Shown one piece after another: positions 55,299 to 63,625 of a DNA stretch of 64,000 nucleotides; positions within the stretch are counted from its first letter, which is position 1; the number at the start of each line of letters is the position of its first letter. The DNA is taken from positions 48,663 through 112,662 of the forward strand of contig SVCP01000001.1 in assembly GCA_015058295.1 (NCBI GenBank), in the 5' to 3' direction. This stretch comes from Anaerofustis stercorihominis (GTDB taxonomy: Bacteria > Bacillota > Clostridia > Eubacteriales > Anaerofustaceae). Made by a program: the position numbers and the translations under genes. The notes under the pieces are model-generated. The model was not told where the DNA came from and did not search any database. It was given only the letters and a program-made list of their open reading frames with translations.

Positions 55299-55317
55299 AT
55301 TATCGATATTCGAGAAT
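55299..55317 (+). promoter_or_regulatory. Second PadR-type operator
   Basis: ATTATCGATATTCGAGAAT is identical to the spacer palindrome in 18 of 19 positions and lies 34 bp downstream, just before the PadR ribosome site. Two sites suit cooperative autorepression. Confidence 0.
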
Positions 55318-55327
55318 GGAGAAGAAA

Positions 55328-55630
55328 ATGCCCCGGGAAAAATTCAAGACACTGACAGAGCAGATGTATTACATACTTCTGTGCCTGAGAAATGAATGTT
55401 ACGGACTTGATATACTTGACCGTATTCCTGCAATGACAGACGGTCGTGTAAGAGTAGGTTCGGGAACACTTTATAATTTGCTCGAGCAGTTTTATGCCGA
55501 AGGCATAATCCGTGAAACGAAAGTGGAAGGCCGCCGCAGAAGCTATATCCTTACGGAAAAAGGAGAGGAGTTACTTTTAAAAGAATATCGCAGGCTGTGT
55601 GCACAGGTGGAGGATTTTGATAAATTCTGA
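55328..55630 (+). CDS. PadR-family transcription regulator
   Basis: A 100-residue winged-helix regulator (TEQMYYILLCLRNECYGLDILDRI, then GSGTLYNLLEQFYAEGIIRE). The start at 55328 is 6 bp after GGAG; the ATG at 55316 lies in the operator and has no ribosome site. It heads an operon with a DUF2812 membrane protein, a common pairing in clostridia. It very likely represses its own operon through the palindromes upstream; the inducer is unknown. Confidence 0.
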   Translation: MPREKFKTLTEQMYYILLCLRNECYGLDILDRIPAMTDGRVRVGSGTLYNLLEQFYAEGIIRETKVEGRRRSYILTEKGEELLLKEYRRLCAQVEDFDKF

Positions 55631-55643
55631 AAGGAGAAGCTGT

Positions 55644-57005
55644 ATGAAAGATAAGAAAAGAGTATATAAGCTGTTTTTGTATTATGACTATACGGGTATG
55701 GAGAAATTTCTTGAAAAAATGGCACTTAAAGGCTGGATGCTGGAAAATTCCTGGCGTAACAGTATATGGGAATTTCGCAGGTGCGAACCGAAAAAAGTGA
55801 AATTTGCAGTATCGTATCACCCGGTATCGTCGACTTTTGATACGGTGAATCCCGAAGAATTGCAGGAATTTATATTTCTTGCAGAGCATCAGGGCTGGAA
55901 ACATATAACATCGGGATCTTACCTCGAGTTTTACTGCAACGAATCGGAAGATGCATTTCCGTTGGAAACAGATGCGGTGATGCAGGTCGATTGTATAAGA
56001 AAAAGTATGAACAAAGTAGTACCCGTGTTTGTTTTTTGCCTTATTGTAAGTGTATTGTTTCTGTGGACCAATATAGCAAAAATATTTTCGGAGCCGACAA
56101 AGATACTTCTCAATAAAACAATGTTGGAGCTGTTTGTATTGTTCGTAATATTGCTTGTTGATGTGGTTGTTGAGCTCGGAGCATACATTCTGTGGTATTC
56201 CAGAGCTAAGAGAGCTGCTCAAAGAGATGAATTTGTTCCTACGAAAAGCTTTTCCGGGTGCCTGATGTGGTTGATGATATTGATTATTGCCCTTGGATTA
56301 TATGACTTTGCAAGAGATATTTCTTTCGGTAACTATGAGCAGATCATAAGTCACATATCATATTACACAGGTCTTATAGGCGCATTGGTAATAATTGTAA
56401 GTATTAACAGATTTATGCGTAAAAAGAAGGCCGACAAAGAATTGTCCATAGGAATTACACTTACTGTGGTTGTTGTGTGGAACATTGTTTCGAGTATAGT
56501 AATGTATTCTGTTTTGCCTGATATATTGATTGGCTTTGACTCCGTCAGTTCGAGGGTTGTCAGATATGAACATGACGGCAAGACATTGTTTTATTACAAT
56601 GATGAACTGCCGCTTGAGCTTACAGACCTCGGAGAGTATGATGTGAGTGTGTATTCGGACAGAATATATACATATGAAAATTTGTTTGCCGGCAGATATT
56701 ACATTTCCCAGACACCGAGAACTGATGTTGACGGACACAGAAGCATGCCTTATCTGGAATATACGGTTATTATTCCGAAAATGGATTCTTTGTATGAACC
56801 GTTTAAGGAAGATCTTTTTGATGATTCACGTTATATGCCCGACGATGCGCAATTGTGGAATGCTGATGAAGCATATAAGGTTACGGGGAAAAGCACGTAT
56901 CTTCTGTGTTATGATTATGGACTTGTAACAATAGAATTCAGCTTTGATATAACGGACGATCAAAAGAGTATCGCAGGGAATATATTATCCCGAATTCCGG
57001 CATAA
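55644..57005 (+). CDS. DUF2812-domain membrane protein
   Basis: A 453-residue protein: an N-terminal cytosolic DUF2812 domain (about 1-115, FLEKMALKGWMLENSW, KVKFAVSYHP), several membrane segments (about 126-150, 165-185, 205-225, 240-260, 275-295) and a C-terminal outer or cytosolic domain of about 160 residues. It starts 13 bp after PadR with AAAGGAG. Possibly a drug- or envelope-stress-response protein controlled by PadR; function not established. Confidence 0.
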   Translation: MKDKKRVYKLFLYYDYTGMEKFLEKMALKGWMLENSWRNSIWEFRRCEPKKVKFAVSYHPVSSTFDTVNPEELQEFIFLAEHQGWKHITSGSYLEFYCNESEDAFPLETDAVMQVDCIRKSMNKVVPVFVFCLIVSVLFLWTNIAKIFSEPTKILLNKTMLELFVLFVILLVDVVVELGAYILWYSRAKRAAQRDEFVPTKSFSGCLMWLMILIIALGLYDFARDISFGNYEQIISHISYYTGLIGALVIIVSINRFMRKKKADKELSIGITLTVVVVWNIVSSIVMYSVLPDILIGFDSVSSRVVRYEHDGKTLFYYNDELPLELTDLGEYDVSVYSDRIYTYENLFAGRYYISQTPRTDVDGHRSMPYLEYTVIIPKMDSLYEPFKEDLFDDSRYMPDDAQLWNADEAYKVTGKSTYLLCYDYGLVTIEFSFDITDDQKSIAGNILSRIPA

Positions 57006-57010
57006 AAAAC

Positions 57011-57038
57011 ATACCCCGTTAAAAAATTAACGGGGTAT
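57011..57038. terminator. Bidirectional terminator
   Basis: The 12-bp stem ATACCCCGTTAA/TTAACGGGGTAT lies between convergent genes and has T runs on both sides. Confidence 0.
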
Positions 57039-57041
57039 TTG

Positions 57042-57641
57042 TTATTTCTGTATTATTCTTTCAACAACGGCAACCTTGTCCGTATCTGCCCTGAGAACTT
57101 TTATGGGAGTTCCTTTTGTGAGGGTTACTTCGTCAACGCTGATGGCTTCGAACTGTACGATCTGATTGTTTGTATACACTCTTATGAGCCCTCTTCCGTT
57201 CTGGGCTGCAGGTATGTCACTGATTACTTTTCCTATGGCCCCCGCCGTGTTCGGAACGAATACGGCCGACGGATCGTGTTTCAGTCTCACCACGTATACG
57301 AGGATACTTCCCGAAATGAGCGCCGCAATTCCTATCATTATGCCGATAAGAACAGTCGGCAGCGTGTCGAGTCCTACTTTATGGGCACAGATACACGCGA
57401 TCCCGAAAAACGGAATAAACGCACATATTCCCACAGGAGTAATACTCTTCGGAACAAGAGGGCCGGCGATATCTTTTTCGTTTACATACATAATATCTTC
57501 CGGTTCGTCTATGCCGTAATCTTCCGCCGTTGCTTTTTTGAAATTTTTAATAAATACGAGTACGGAACCGATGAGAAGCACAAATCCGACAACGGTTACC
57601 GCAACAAATATCATAAATAAATTATTGTCCATAACAGGCAT
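57042..57641 (-). CDS. Membrane protein with NfeD-like OB-fold C-terminus
   Basis: A 199-residue protein with three membrane segments (about 8-32, 72-90, 95-120) and a C-terminal beta domain (about 130-199, TAGAIGKVISD then VDEVTLTKGTPIKVLRADTDKVAV) resembling the NfeD OB fold. NfeD proteins work with stomatin-like membrane proteins, none of which is adjacent. GGAGG precedes the ATG at 57641. Tentative call. Confidence 0.
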   Translation of the reverse strand: MPVMDNNLFMIFVAVTVVGFVLLIGSVLVFIKNFKKATAEDYGIDEPEDIMYVNEKDIAGPLVPKSITPVGICAFIPFFGIACICAHKVGLDTLPTVLIGIMIGIAALISGSILVYVVRLKHDPSAVFVPNTAGAIGKVISDIPAAQNGRGLIRVYTNNQIVQFEAISVDEVTLTKGTPIKVLRADTDKVAVVERIIQK

Positions 57642-57708
57642 TTTGCCTCCGTTTATTGATAATGCATTCTATCACATTTTTTTCGCATTTGCAATACTTC
57701 CCGTTTAC

Positions 57709-57737
57709 TTGACTTTATGAGTAAGTACAAATATAAT
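57709..57737 (+). promoter_or_regulatory. Promoter of the DUF2099 gene
   Basis: TTGACT (57709-57714), 17 bp, TATAAT (57732-57737). Confidence 0.
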
Positions 57738-57764
57738 ATAAGTATAACGACAGGGAGGTTTGTT

Positions 57765-59165
57765 ATGTTTGTTTTAGAAAATATGTCATTGGAAAAAATA
57801 ACCCATTTGTACAATGAGGGTACATTAATAGAAGAAATCTGCACAAGAGAATATTCTATGAAGCGCTATGCGACTTCTGTCGGTGCTGTTCAGGAGATAA
57901 CGGTAGCTCTTAAGGAGATCCCCGTTGAAAAGTTCTTCGGAAACGATGTTGCAAATATTGATGAACTCAAGGCGTTGCAGTATGAGCCGGAAAAGATCGC
58001 AGATTATGTTATGGATGCATTCGCAGTATGCAAGAGCACTCTCAGTGATCAATTTGCTGTTCTTTATCTGAGCGTGGAAAACTATACTCTTAAACTTATC
58101 ATTGCAGGCGAAGAAGAAAATGCTGCGGGAATAGCTCTTGACGGTCTTCTGAAATATTATGAAGAACATCCGGTACATATCACAAGAATGTTCGGAAGCT
58201 ATATCCTTATCGGATATGATGCCCAGGGCGAAGCGAAGGCGCTTATTGCCACACCGATCCCCATTAAATACTGCCCGCTTATGTATCAGCTTCTCAAAGA
58301 AGTCGGCGGAGATGTTGCAACAGAAATGCTTGTTAAAGTCAAAAATGAAGGTGCTGATAAAGTTCAGTCAGAAACTATGTGTGAACTTATCAATGAAGTA
58401 GTTATCAAAGGCGGATACTTCGATACATCCCGTCCGCTCAACTCCTGCGAAGCAAACGTGCTTTTCGGTGCAAGTGAAACTATTTTCTCTGCATTTGAAG
58501 ATGGCGTAGTTGATGCTGCTGTTATCGTCTCAAATAATCTCGGTACAATCATCACAACAAACGCACCGGGGACACAGGGTGCTGTAAAGAGAATGACGGG
58601 TCTGTTCTATTCTTCACCGTCAGCAGAACTCAACGAAACAGCAAAGAACGAAGGTATCGTTCCTGTTTTTGAGCATTTTGCAAATATAGATCAGCTCGAA
58701 GGAGTCAAGGCTGCTATCGAACTCGGATATAAAAATATTGCTGTGTCCATTGCTGCGGATGATAATATTCTTCATAAGGATTTTGCAGAACTTGAAAAGA
58801 TCCACGGTGTAAATATTTACCGTTTCGGTCTTTGTTCAACAGGAATTTCCGAAGAAACAGCTAAAGTAATGATGCAGGACGCAGATGTTATCTGGGCTTG
58901 TGCATCAAAATGGGTAAGAGAATACGTTCAGCCAAACGCAATCGCTCAGGTAGGCGTTAAGATTCCTGTATCAATCATGACAGAAGATGGATGGAAGCTC
59001 GTTTCTGCACACCTCGGAAGGCTTAATCTTGATTGCGATCTTTCTCAGATCGTTCCTCAGAAAGGCGAAGAAAAACCTGTATTCCTTTCAGGTAAAAACG
59101 GGATCATGTGCGTTCCGCAAAAAGATGTTTTCGAATGCGCAGACTGCCCGCATCCGTGCATTTAA
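57765..59165 (+). CDS. DUF2099 / methanogenesis-marker-8-like protein
   Basis: A 466-residue protein of the DUF2099 family, first described as methanogenesis marker 8 and also present in some anaerobic bacteria. The C-terminal half (about 230-440) carries the conserved domain, with SNNLGTIITTNAPGTQGAV and VIWACASKWVREY, and the protein ends in a cysteine cluster (FECADCPHPC). GGGAGG precedes the ATG at 57765; a longer frame is not supported. It is monocistronic with a good promoter. Its function is unknown in all organisms; a link to methyl or corrinoid metabolism is possible. Confidence 0.
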   Translation: MFVLENMSLEKITHLYNEGTLIEEICTREYSMKRYATSVGAVQEITVALKEIPVEKFFGNDVANIDELKALQYEPEKIADYVMDAFAVCKSTLSDQFAVLYLSVENYTLKLIIAGEEENAAGIALDGLLKYYEEHPVHITRMFGSYILIGYDAQGEAKALIATPIPIKYCPLMYQLLKEVGGDVATEMLVKVKNEGADKVQSETMCELINEVVIKGGYFDTSRPLNSCEANVLFGASETIFSAFEDGVVDAAVIVSNNLGTIITTNAPGTQGAVKRMTGLFYSSPSAELNETAKNEGIVPVFEHFANIDQLEGVKAAIELGYKNIAVSIAADDNILHKDFAELEKIHGVNIYRFGLCSTGISEETAKVMMQDADVIWACASKWVREYVQPNAIAQVGVKIPVSIMTEDGWKLVSAHLGRLNLDCDLSQIVPQKGEEKPVFLSGKNGIMCVPQKDVFECADCPHPCI

Positions 59166-59186
59166 GTTACATTATGATAAAAATGC

Positions 59187-59220
59187 AAAAGGCGAGTATC
59201 GTTTCCGATATTCGCCTTTT
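59187..59220. terminator. Bidirectional terminator
   Basis: The stem AAAAGGCGAGTATCG with CGATATTCGCCTTTT (one G-T pair) lies between convergent genes. Confidence 0.
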
Positions 59221-59237
59221 TGAAATGGACGATTCTG

Positions 59238-59615
59238 TCAGTCTTGTTTGTTGTATTTACCAAGAAACTCTTCGATCTTTCCTGCGGTTTCCTCACTTAT
59301 TATGTGCTCTATTCTGCAGGCATCTTTTTCGGCAGTTTCATCATCGACATTCAGTACATCTGTCAGAAATTGTGTCAGAACTTCATGTCTGTGTGCTACA
59401 AACAGTGCACGGTCAAGACCTGCTTCAGTGAGTTCGAGTTCTCCGTCAGAGTGCATCATCACATACCCTGCATTCCTCAGGTTACTGACGGCCCTGCTTA
59501 CACTCGGTTTTGAGTAATTCAGTGCATTAGCAACATCTATGCTTCTTACAGGCCCGGTTTTAGATAAAGTAAATATAGTTTCAAGATAGTTTTCTACGGA
59601 CTCGGTCAATTTCAT
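59238..59615 (-). CDS. mntR: MntR/DtxR-family metal-dependent regulator
   Basis: A 125-residue regulator: N-terminal winged helix (about 1-60, LTESVENYLETIFTLSK, NYSKPSVSRAVSNLRN) and metal-binding/dimer domain (HRHEVLTQFLTDVL, EHIISEET). The short form without an SH3 tail matches MntR, controlling Mn or Fe uptake. The start at 59615 follows AGGTGTG; a longer start at 59624 is less likely. No transporter is adjacent. Confidence 0.
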   Translation of the reverse strand: MKLTESVENYLETIFTLSKTGPVRSIDVANALNYSKPSVSRAVSNLRNAGYVMMHSDGELELTEAGLDRALFVAHRHEVLTQFLTDVLNVDDETAEKDACRIEHIISEETAGKIEEFLGKYNKQD

Positions 59616-59640
59616 AATACACACCTCTCATTACAAGGTA

Positions 59641-60372
59641 TTATACCACATTATTTACATTTTTTAAATATTTTTTATCAACTTCAGAGGTATCTGCATT
59701 TATAATAACACATTTACCCGTATTAAATGAATAATATCCCTGAGCGGCAATTATTACATGGTCTATTAATTCTATGCCTATTATCGATCCGCTTTCACGT
59801 ATCCTTTCCGTTGCGTAATGATCATTGCTGCTTGGCGTGGGATTGTTGCTGGGGTGATTGTGTACAAGAAAAATACCGTATGCACCGTGAGCGATAGCGT
59901 TTCTGAATACTTCCCTTGGATGTGCATTTGCAGAATCTATGGAACCTATGCTTATATCATCGATTCCGATGACTTCAAATTTACTGTTTACGGAAATGGT
60001 CCTGAAATATTCTTTTTTGTAGTGAATCATTTCATTTCTCATCATCTTGTATACATCTTCCGCAGTAAGAAGGAAACTGGATGAAGCGTTGTTCTCATTT
60101 ATTCTGTTGTAGAGCTCGCAACAGGCACTGAGCGAAGCCAGAGATTCCTCATTTATTCCCCTTATCTTTTCCATAATGTGTTTTCGGGGCATTGTAGTCA
60201 GTTCCTGAAGGGAAAAACGATTGAGGATACCGTCGGCAAGTGTCAGCACATCTTTTACAGCATCTCCCTTTTTCAGGATAAGTGCAAGAAGCTGTGCATC
60301 GCTGAGAGAATCTATCCCTCTTACATCCATCTGTCTTATGATCATTTTTAAAATAGCGGTATCCGTCTTCAT
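59641..60372 (-). CDS. radC: RadC-like JAB-domain protein
   Basis: A 243-residue protein of the RadC family. The C-terminal JAMM metal motif HNHPSNNPTPSSND (about residues 171-184) is intact, and the N-terminal helix-hairpin-helix region (about 15-90) is present. Once linked to DNA repair, its role is uncertain. It starts 9 bp after maf, in the same direction. Confidence 0.
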   Translation of the reverse strand: MKTDTAILKMIIRQMDVRGIDSLSDAQLLALILKKGDAVKDVLTLADGILNRFSLQELTTMPRKHIMEKIRGINEESLASLSACCELYNRINENNASSSFLLTAEDVYKMMRNEMIHYKKEYFRTISVNSKFEVIGIDDISIGSIDSANAHPREVFRNAIAHGAYGIFLVHNHPSNNPTPSSNDHYATERIRESGSIIGIELIDHVIIAAQGYYSFNTGKCVIINADTSEVDKKYLKNVNNVV

Positions 60373-60381
60373 GTTTTTACC

Positions 60382-60945
60382 TCATATGTTTAATTTTTTT
60401 AATTCCTTGTATATTTTGTTTACGGGGAAACCGACAACGTTGTAATAGCAACCGTTAAGAGAACTGATGTATTTTCCTGCGAGTCCCTGAACGGCATATG
60501 CGCCTGCTTTGTCGTACGGTTCATCTGTGGAAATATATTCTTCAATTTCTTCATCAGTCATTTCATCAAAAGTTACAATAGTTTCATCATAGAATCTGAC
60601 CACTTTTCCGTTTTTGATAAGGCATACTCCGCTGATCACTTTATGTGAAATTCCGGAGAGTGCCCGAATCATCCTTCTTGCATCGTCTTTGTCTGACGGC
60701 TTTCCGAAAACTTCTCCACCACAGACAACAATCGTGTCAACTCCGATGATGATATTTTTAGTATCGTCGTCAAATCTGACTGCAGCGGCCGCTTTTGCGT
60801 AAGCTGTGTTCATTACATTTTCGTAAATGTCAAGTTCGTCATCGAATGACTCTTCCGCATCTGTGGGACGTATAATAACTTCATCAGTCAATAATCTGAC
60901 TAACTCTGTTCTTCTTGGGGACTTTGATGCTAAAATTATTTTCAT
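60382..60945 (-). CDS. maf: Maf-family nucleotide pyrophosphatase
   Basis: A 187-residue housekeeping NTP pyrophosphatase (SKSPRRTELVRLL, then GVDTIVVCGGEVFGKP, EEYISTDEPYDKAGAYAVQG). The active residues of the family (Arg, Glu, Lys, Asp) are visible. It hydrolyses modified or canonical dTTP/UTP-like nucleotides and is linked to division arrest. It is often beside radC and the mre/min division genes; only radC is kept here. Confidence 0.
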   Translation of the reverse strand: MKIILASKSPRRTELVRLLTDEVIIRPTDAEESFDDELDIYENVMNTAYAKAAAAVRFDDDTKNIIIGVDTIVVCGGEVFGKPSDKDDARRMIRALSGISHKVISGVCLIKNGKVVRFYDETIVTFDEMTDEEIEEYISTDEPYDKAGAYAVQGLAGKYISSLNGCYYNVVGFPVNKIYKELKKLNI

Positions 60946-61124
60946 ATATTATATTTGCACTCCGTTAAAATAAACCTTTTATTTTTTTATAATTTTACAT
61001 CGACATTGTGTTTTTTTCAACATGATGCAGAAATTTGACAGTGTTCATATACCTTGTATTTACAATGCATATTTCATTATACATATCATTATACATAAAT
61101 ATATCTATAATATAGGGAGGTATT

Positions 61125-61280
61125 ATGAAAAGAAATAGCTATTTATATATGTTTATAACAGTACTGTTTTTTTCTGTAATGATCCTGTTTTTACAGCAGG
61201 AAATACCAGTCGGCGCAGTGCCCGAATTAAAAAAAATACTTATAGATCCCGGCCAAGCGGGAAAACATCAGAGAAAATAA
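61125..61280 (+). pseudogene. Possible amidase (CwlD-like) N-terminal relic
   Basis: A 51-codon frame with a good ribosome site (AGGGAGG) encodes a signal/anchor helix (about 6-23) then ELKKILIDPGQAG, resembling the VIDPGHGG start of N-acetylmuramoyl-L-alanine amidases of the CwlD type. The conserved His is Gln and the frame stops at 61280. In another frame, downstream codons (SEKIIKESLRLY to about 61378) look like the following helix, so a frameshift and large deletion have destroyed the gene. Weak similarity; not certain. Confidence 0.
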
Positions 61281-61547
61281 TAAAAGAAAGTTTGCGGCTG
61301 TACCGACAGTGCAGATGCTTAAAAATAACAGGAGAAACCGGCTATTTGGATAAATTAATGAACCTGATACATATCTGAAATTGGCATATGTCCGGTCCGG
61401 ATGTTCTGTCCGGAAAAATAATGTACGGACAAGCCTGTATCACAATATCATAAACGACCGGTCCGGTCAACTCTGAAAACGACATAAGGTGAATAGTTAT
61501 ACATTCGGACTTCTTCACTTTATATAAAATTAACCCAAGGAGGCAAC
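61281..61547. promoter_or_regulatory. Region upstream of parAB with paired palindromes
   Basis: Two palindromes share the core CCGGTCCGG: TCCGG-T-CCGGA (61391-61401) and GACCGG-T-CCGGTC (61456-61468), centres 66 bp apart. A TGTCCG/CGGACA stem lies between them. These may be regulatory or partition sites. No other gene is visible in this stretch. Confidence 0.
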
Positions 61548-61712
61548 ATGAAGAAAAACAGACTCAGATTCTATCTCACGGAAGCGGAGCTCAGCACTAT
61601 TCTCTACAGTCTTGTGGAACTGAAAAATGAGCTTCATCGTGAAGGAAAGTACACGGATCATATTGATGATGTGATCTTGAAGGTGTTTACGGCACCTGTA
61701 AGAAGGTTTTGA
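61548..61712 (+). CDS. Small protein preceding ParA in mobile elements
   Basis: A 54-residue basic protein (RLRFYLTEAELSTILYSLVELKNEL) of a kind often found just before parA in integrative elements and plasmids of Clostridia. AAGGAGG precedes the ATG. It lies 15 bp upstream of parA. Probably a replication or partition accessory; not characterised. Confidence 0.
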   Translation: MKKNRLRFYLTEAELSTILYSLVELKNELHREGKYTDHIDDVILKVFTAPVRRF

Positions 61713-61727
61713 GAGAGGGGGAAAGTT

Positions 61728-62543
61728 ATGACAAAAGTAATCGCCGTCGCCAACCAGAAAGGCGGCGTAGGCAAGAGCACTTCCGTCTTCTGCATCGGTG
61801 CAGGGCTTGCACGGGAGGGGAAGAAGGTTCTTCTTGTAGATGTAGACCCTCAGGGAGATCTGACCAAGATGCTTGGGATGCGGAAGCCGCGGGAGCTTGA
61901 ATATACCATTTGTAACGGCTTGGATGATGCTGTGAGTGGCATTGAACGGAGTGAGCATCCTGAGATACTTTCATACCACGAAGGTTTTGACTTTATTTCC
62001 GCTAACGGGCGGCTTGCGGATGTGGAGGTGGCGCTTGTAAACGTCATGAGCAGGGAGACAGTGCTTCGGGAATATCTGAACAACGTGAAGGACAAGTATG
62101 ATTACGTGATACTCGACTGCTGTCCGTCCCTCGGAATGCTCGTAGTCAATGCTTTGTCTGCGGCTGACTATGTGCTGATCCCTGTGCAGGCGGATTATCT
62201 TGCTGCAGAGGATATGACGGCTCTGATCGGTACGATACGGAATATAAAGCGGCAGATCAATCCCAAGCTTGAAGTTGGAGGGGTGTTTATGACAATGACC
62301 AATGAAACAAACTTCCGACGTGACATTATTGCATCCGTAAGGGAAAACTTCGGAAAATCTCTGCCTGTACTTCATACCCTCATCCCGTACACTGTCCGCC
62401 TTGCAGAGATAAGTACAGCTGATAAGAGCATTTTCCTGCATGATCCGAATGGCAGGGCGGCGAAAGCTTACGGAGAACTCGTAAAGGAGGTGTGTGATAT
62501 TGGCGAAAAACAGCGTGTCAGGTCTTCTGAGCTCGGTCGATGA
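61728..62543 (+). CDS. parA: ParA/Soj-family partition ATPase
   Basis: A 271-residue Walker-type ATPase. The deviant Walker A motif KGGVGKST is at residues 11-18 and Walker B is in YVILDCCPS. It segregates a plasmid or element with ParB. The GGGGG site precedes the ATG. It overlaps the ParB gene by about 44 bp. The codon use and setting (small protein, ParA, ParB) are those of an ICE or plasmid, not of the chromosomal soj/spo0J pair near the origin. Confidence 0.
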   Translation: MTKVIAVANQKGGVGKSTSVFCIGAGLAREGKKVLLVDVDPQGDLTKMLGMRKPRELEYTICNGLDDAVSGIERSEHPEILSYHEGFDFISANGRLADVEVALVNVMSRETVLREYLNNVKDKYDYVILDCCPSLGMLVVNALSAADYVLIPVQADYLAAEDMTALIGTIRNIKRQINPKLEVGGVFMTMTNETNFRRDIIASVRENFGKSLPVLHTLIPYTVRLAEISTADKSIFLHDPNGRAAKAYGELVKEVCDIGEKQRVRSSELGR

Positions 62544-63432
62544 TATGTTCACAACGCAGGCGGAGCGAGATGAGCAGAAACTTGCAACGGTCAGGAATAT
62601 TCCTCTGAAAGAGATCAGTGACTTTCTCAATCATCCGTTTAAGGTGAAAAATGACGAGAAGATGCATGAAATGGCGGAAAGTATTGCAAGGTATGGGGTT
62701 ATAAATCCCGTTCTTGTCAGGGAAAAGCCCGGTGGCGGATATGAAATGATTTCGGGGCATCGAAGAAAAATGGCAAGCGAGCTTGCGGGGCTGAGTGAGA
62801 TTCCCTGCATCATTAAAGATATGACTGACGATGAAGCGATAGTTGCCATGGTGGATGCGAACCTGCAGAGGGAGAGTGTACTGCCTTCGGAGAAAGCTTT
62901 TGCTTATAAAATGAAGTATGATGCAGTACGTAGACAAGCCGGTAGACCATCTAAAAATTCTGCAACAGTGTTGCATAATTTTGATGGAAAGACATCTCGC
63001 GAATTACTTGCCGAAAAATCCGGTGAAAGTCATGAACAGATAAGAAAATATATTCGCCTGACTGAGCTTATCCCTCAAATCCTCGACATGGTTGACGAAG
63101 GGCAGATCGCGCTCCGCCCCGCCGTTGAATTATCGTACCTGACGGAAAAGGATCAGGAAGTTCTTCTCGATGTCATGGAGTGTGAGCTTGCAACCCCTTC
63201 GCAAAAGCAGGCGGCAAAACTGAGGGAGTTTTCCAAAGACGGAACGCTTACCCGTGAGGTCATGGAAACCGTGATCCGCGAGGAAAAGCCCAATCAGAAG
63301 CAGTTTGCCAAGGTGCCCATGCAGAGGATAAAAAAGTATTTCGCGCCAAATGCCACCATGCAACAGATCGAAGATACGCTTGTTCACGCACTCGACTATT
63401 ATCGTCGCCGAAACCGCGACCGTGAGAGATGA
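62500..63432 (+). CDS. parB: ParB-family partition protein
   Basis: A 310-residue ParB-like protein. The ParB/Srx domain (ARYGVINPVLVREKP, SGHRRKMASE) is followed by a central helix-turn-helix (KTSRELLAEKSGESHEQIRKYIRL). The likely start is TTG at 62500, nine bases after AGGAGG; GTG at 62494 is too close. It binds element-specific sites with ParA. The C-terminus is basic. Its overlap with parA indicates coupled translation. Confidence 0.
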   Translation: MAKNSVSGLLSSVDDMFTTQAERDEQKLATVRNIPLKEISDFLNHPFKVKNDEKMHEMAESIARYGVINPVLVREKPGGGYEMISGHRRKMASELAGLSEIPCIIKDMTDDEAIVAMVDANLQRESVLPSEKAFAYKMKYDAVRRQAGRPSKNSATVLHNFDGKTSRELLAEKSGESHEQIRKYIRLTELIPQILDMVDEGQIALRPAVELSYLTEKDQEVLLDVMECELATPSQKQAAKLREFSKDGTLTREVMETVIREEKPNQKQFAKVPMQRIKKYFAPNATMQQIEDTLVHALDYYRRRNRDRER

Positions 63433-63625
63433 CCGCAGGCTCTCACAAGGGATAAGTCTGCACTTTTGCCTTGAATACGGGGATTTTCATTTCCCCCTCT
63501 CCATACCTCACCCCTTTTGACTTACCGAAAAATAAATACTACCGGAAAAGAAGATTACCTCACTATCTCTATACATTTGTGATAAGTAAGGGATTTTTTT
63601 ATAATATGGCAAAAAGGAGATGTCT

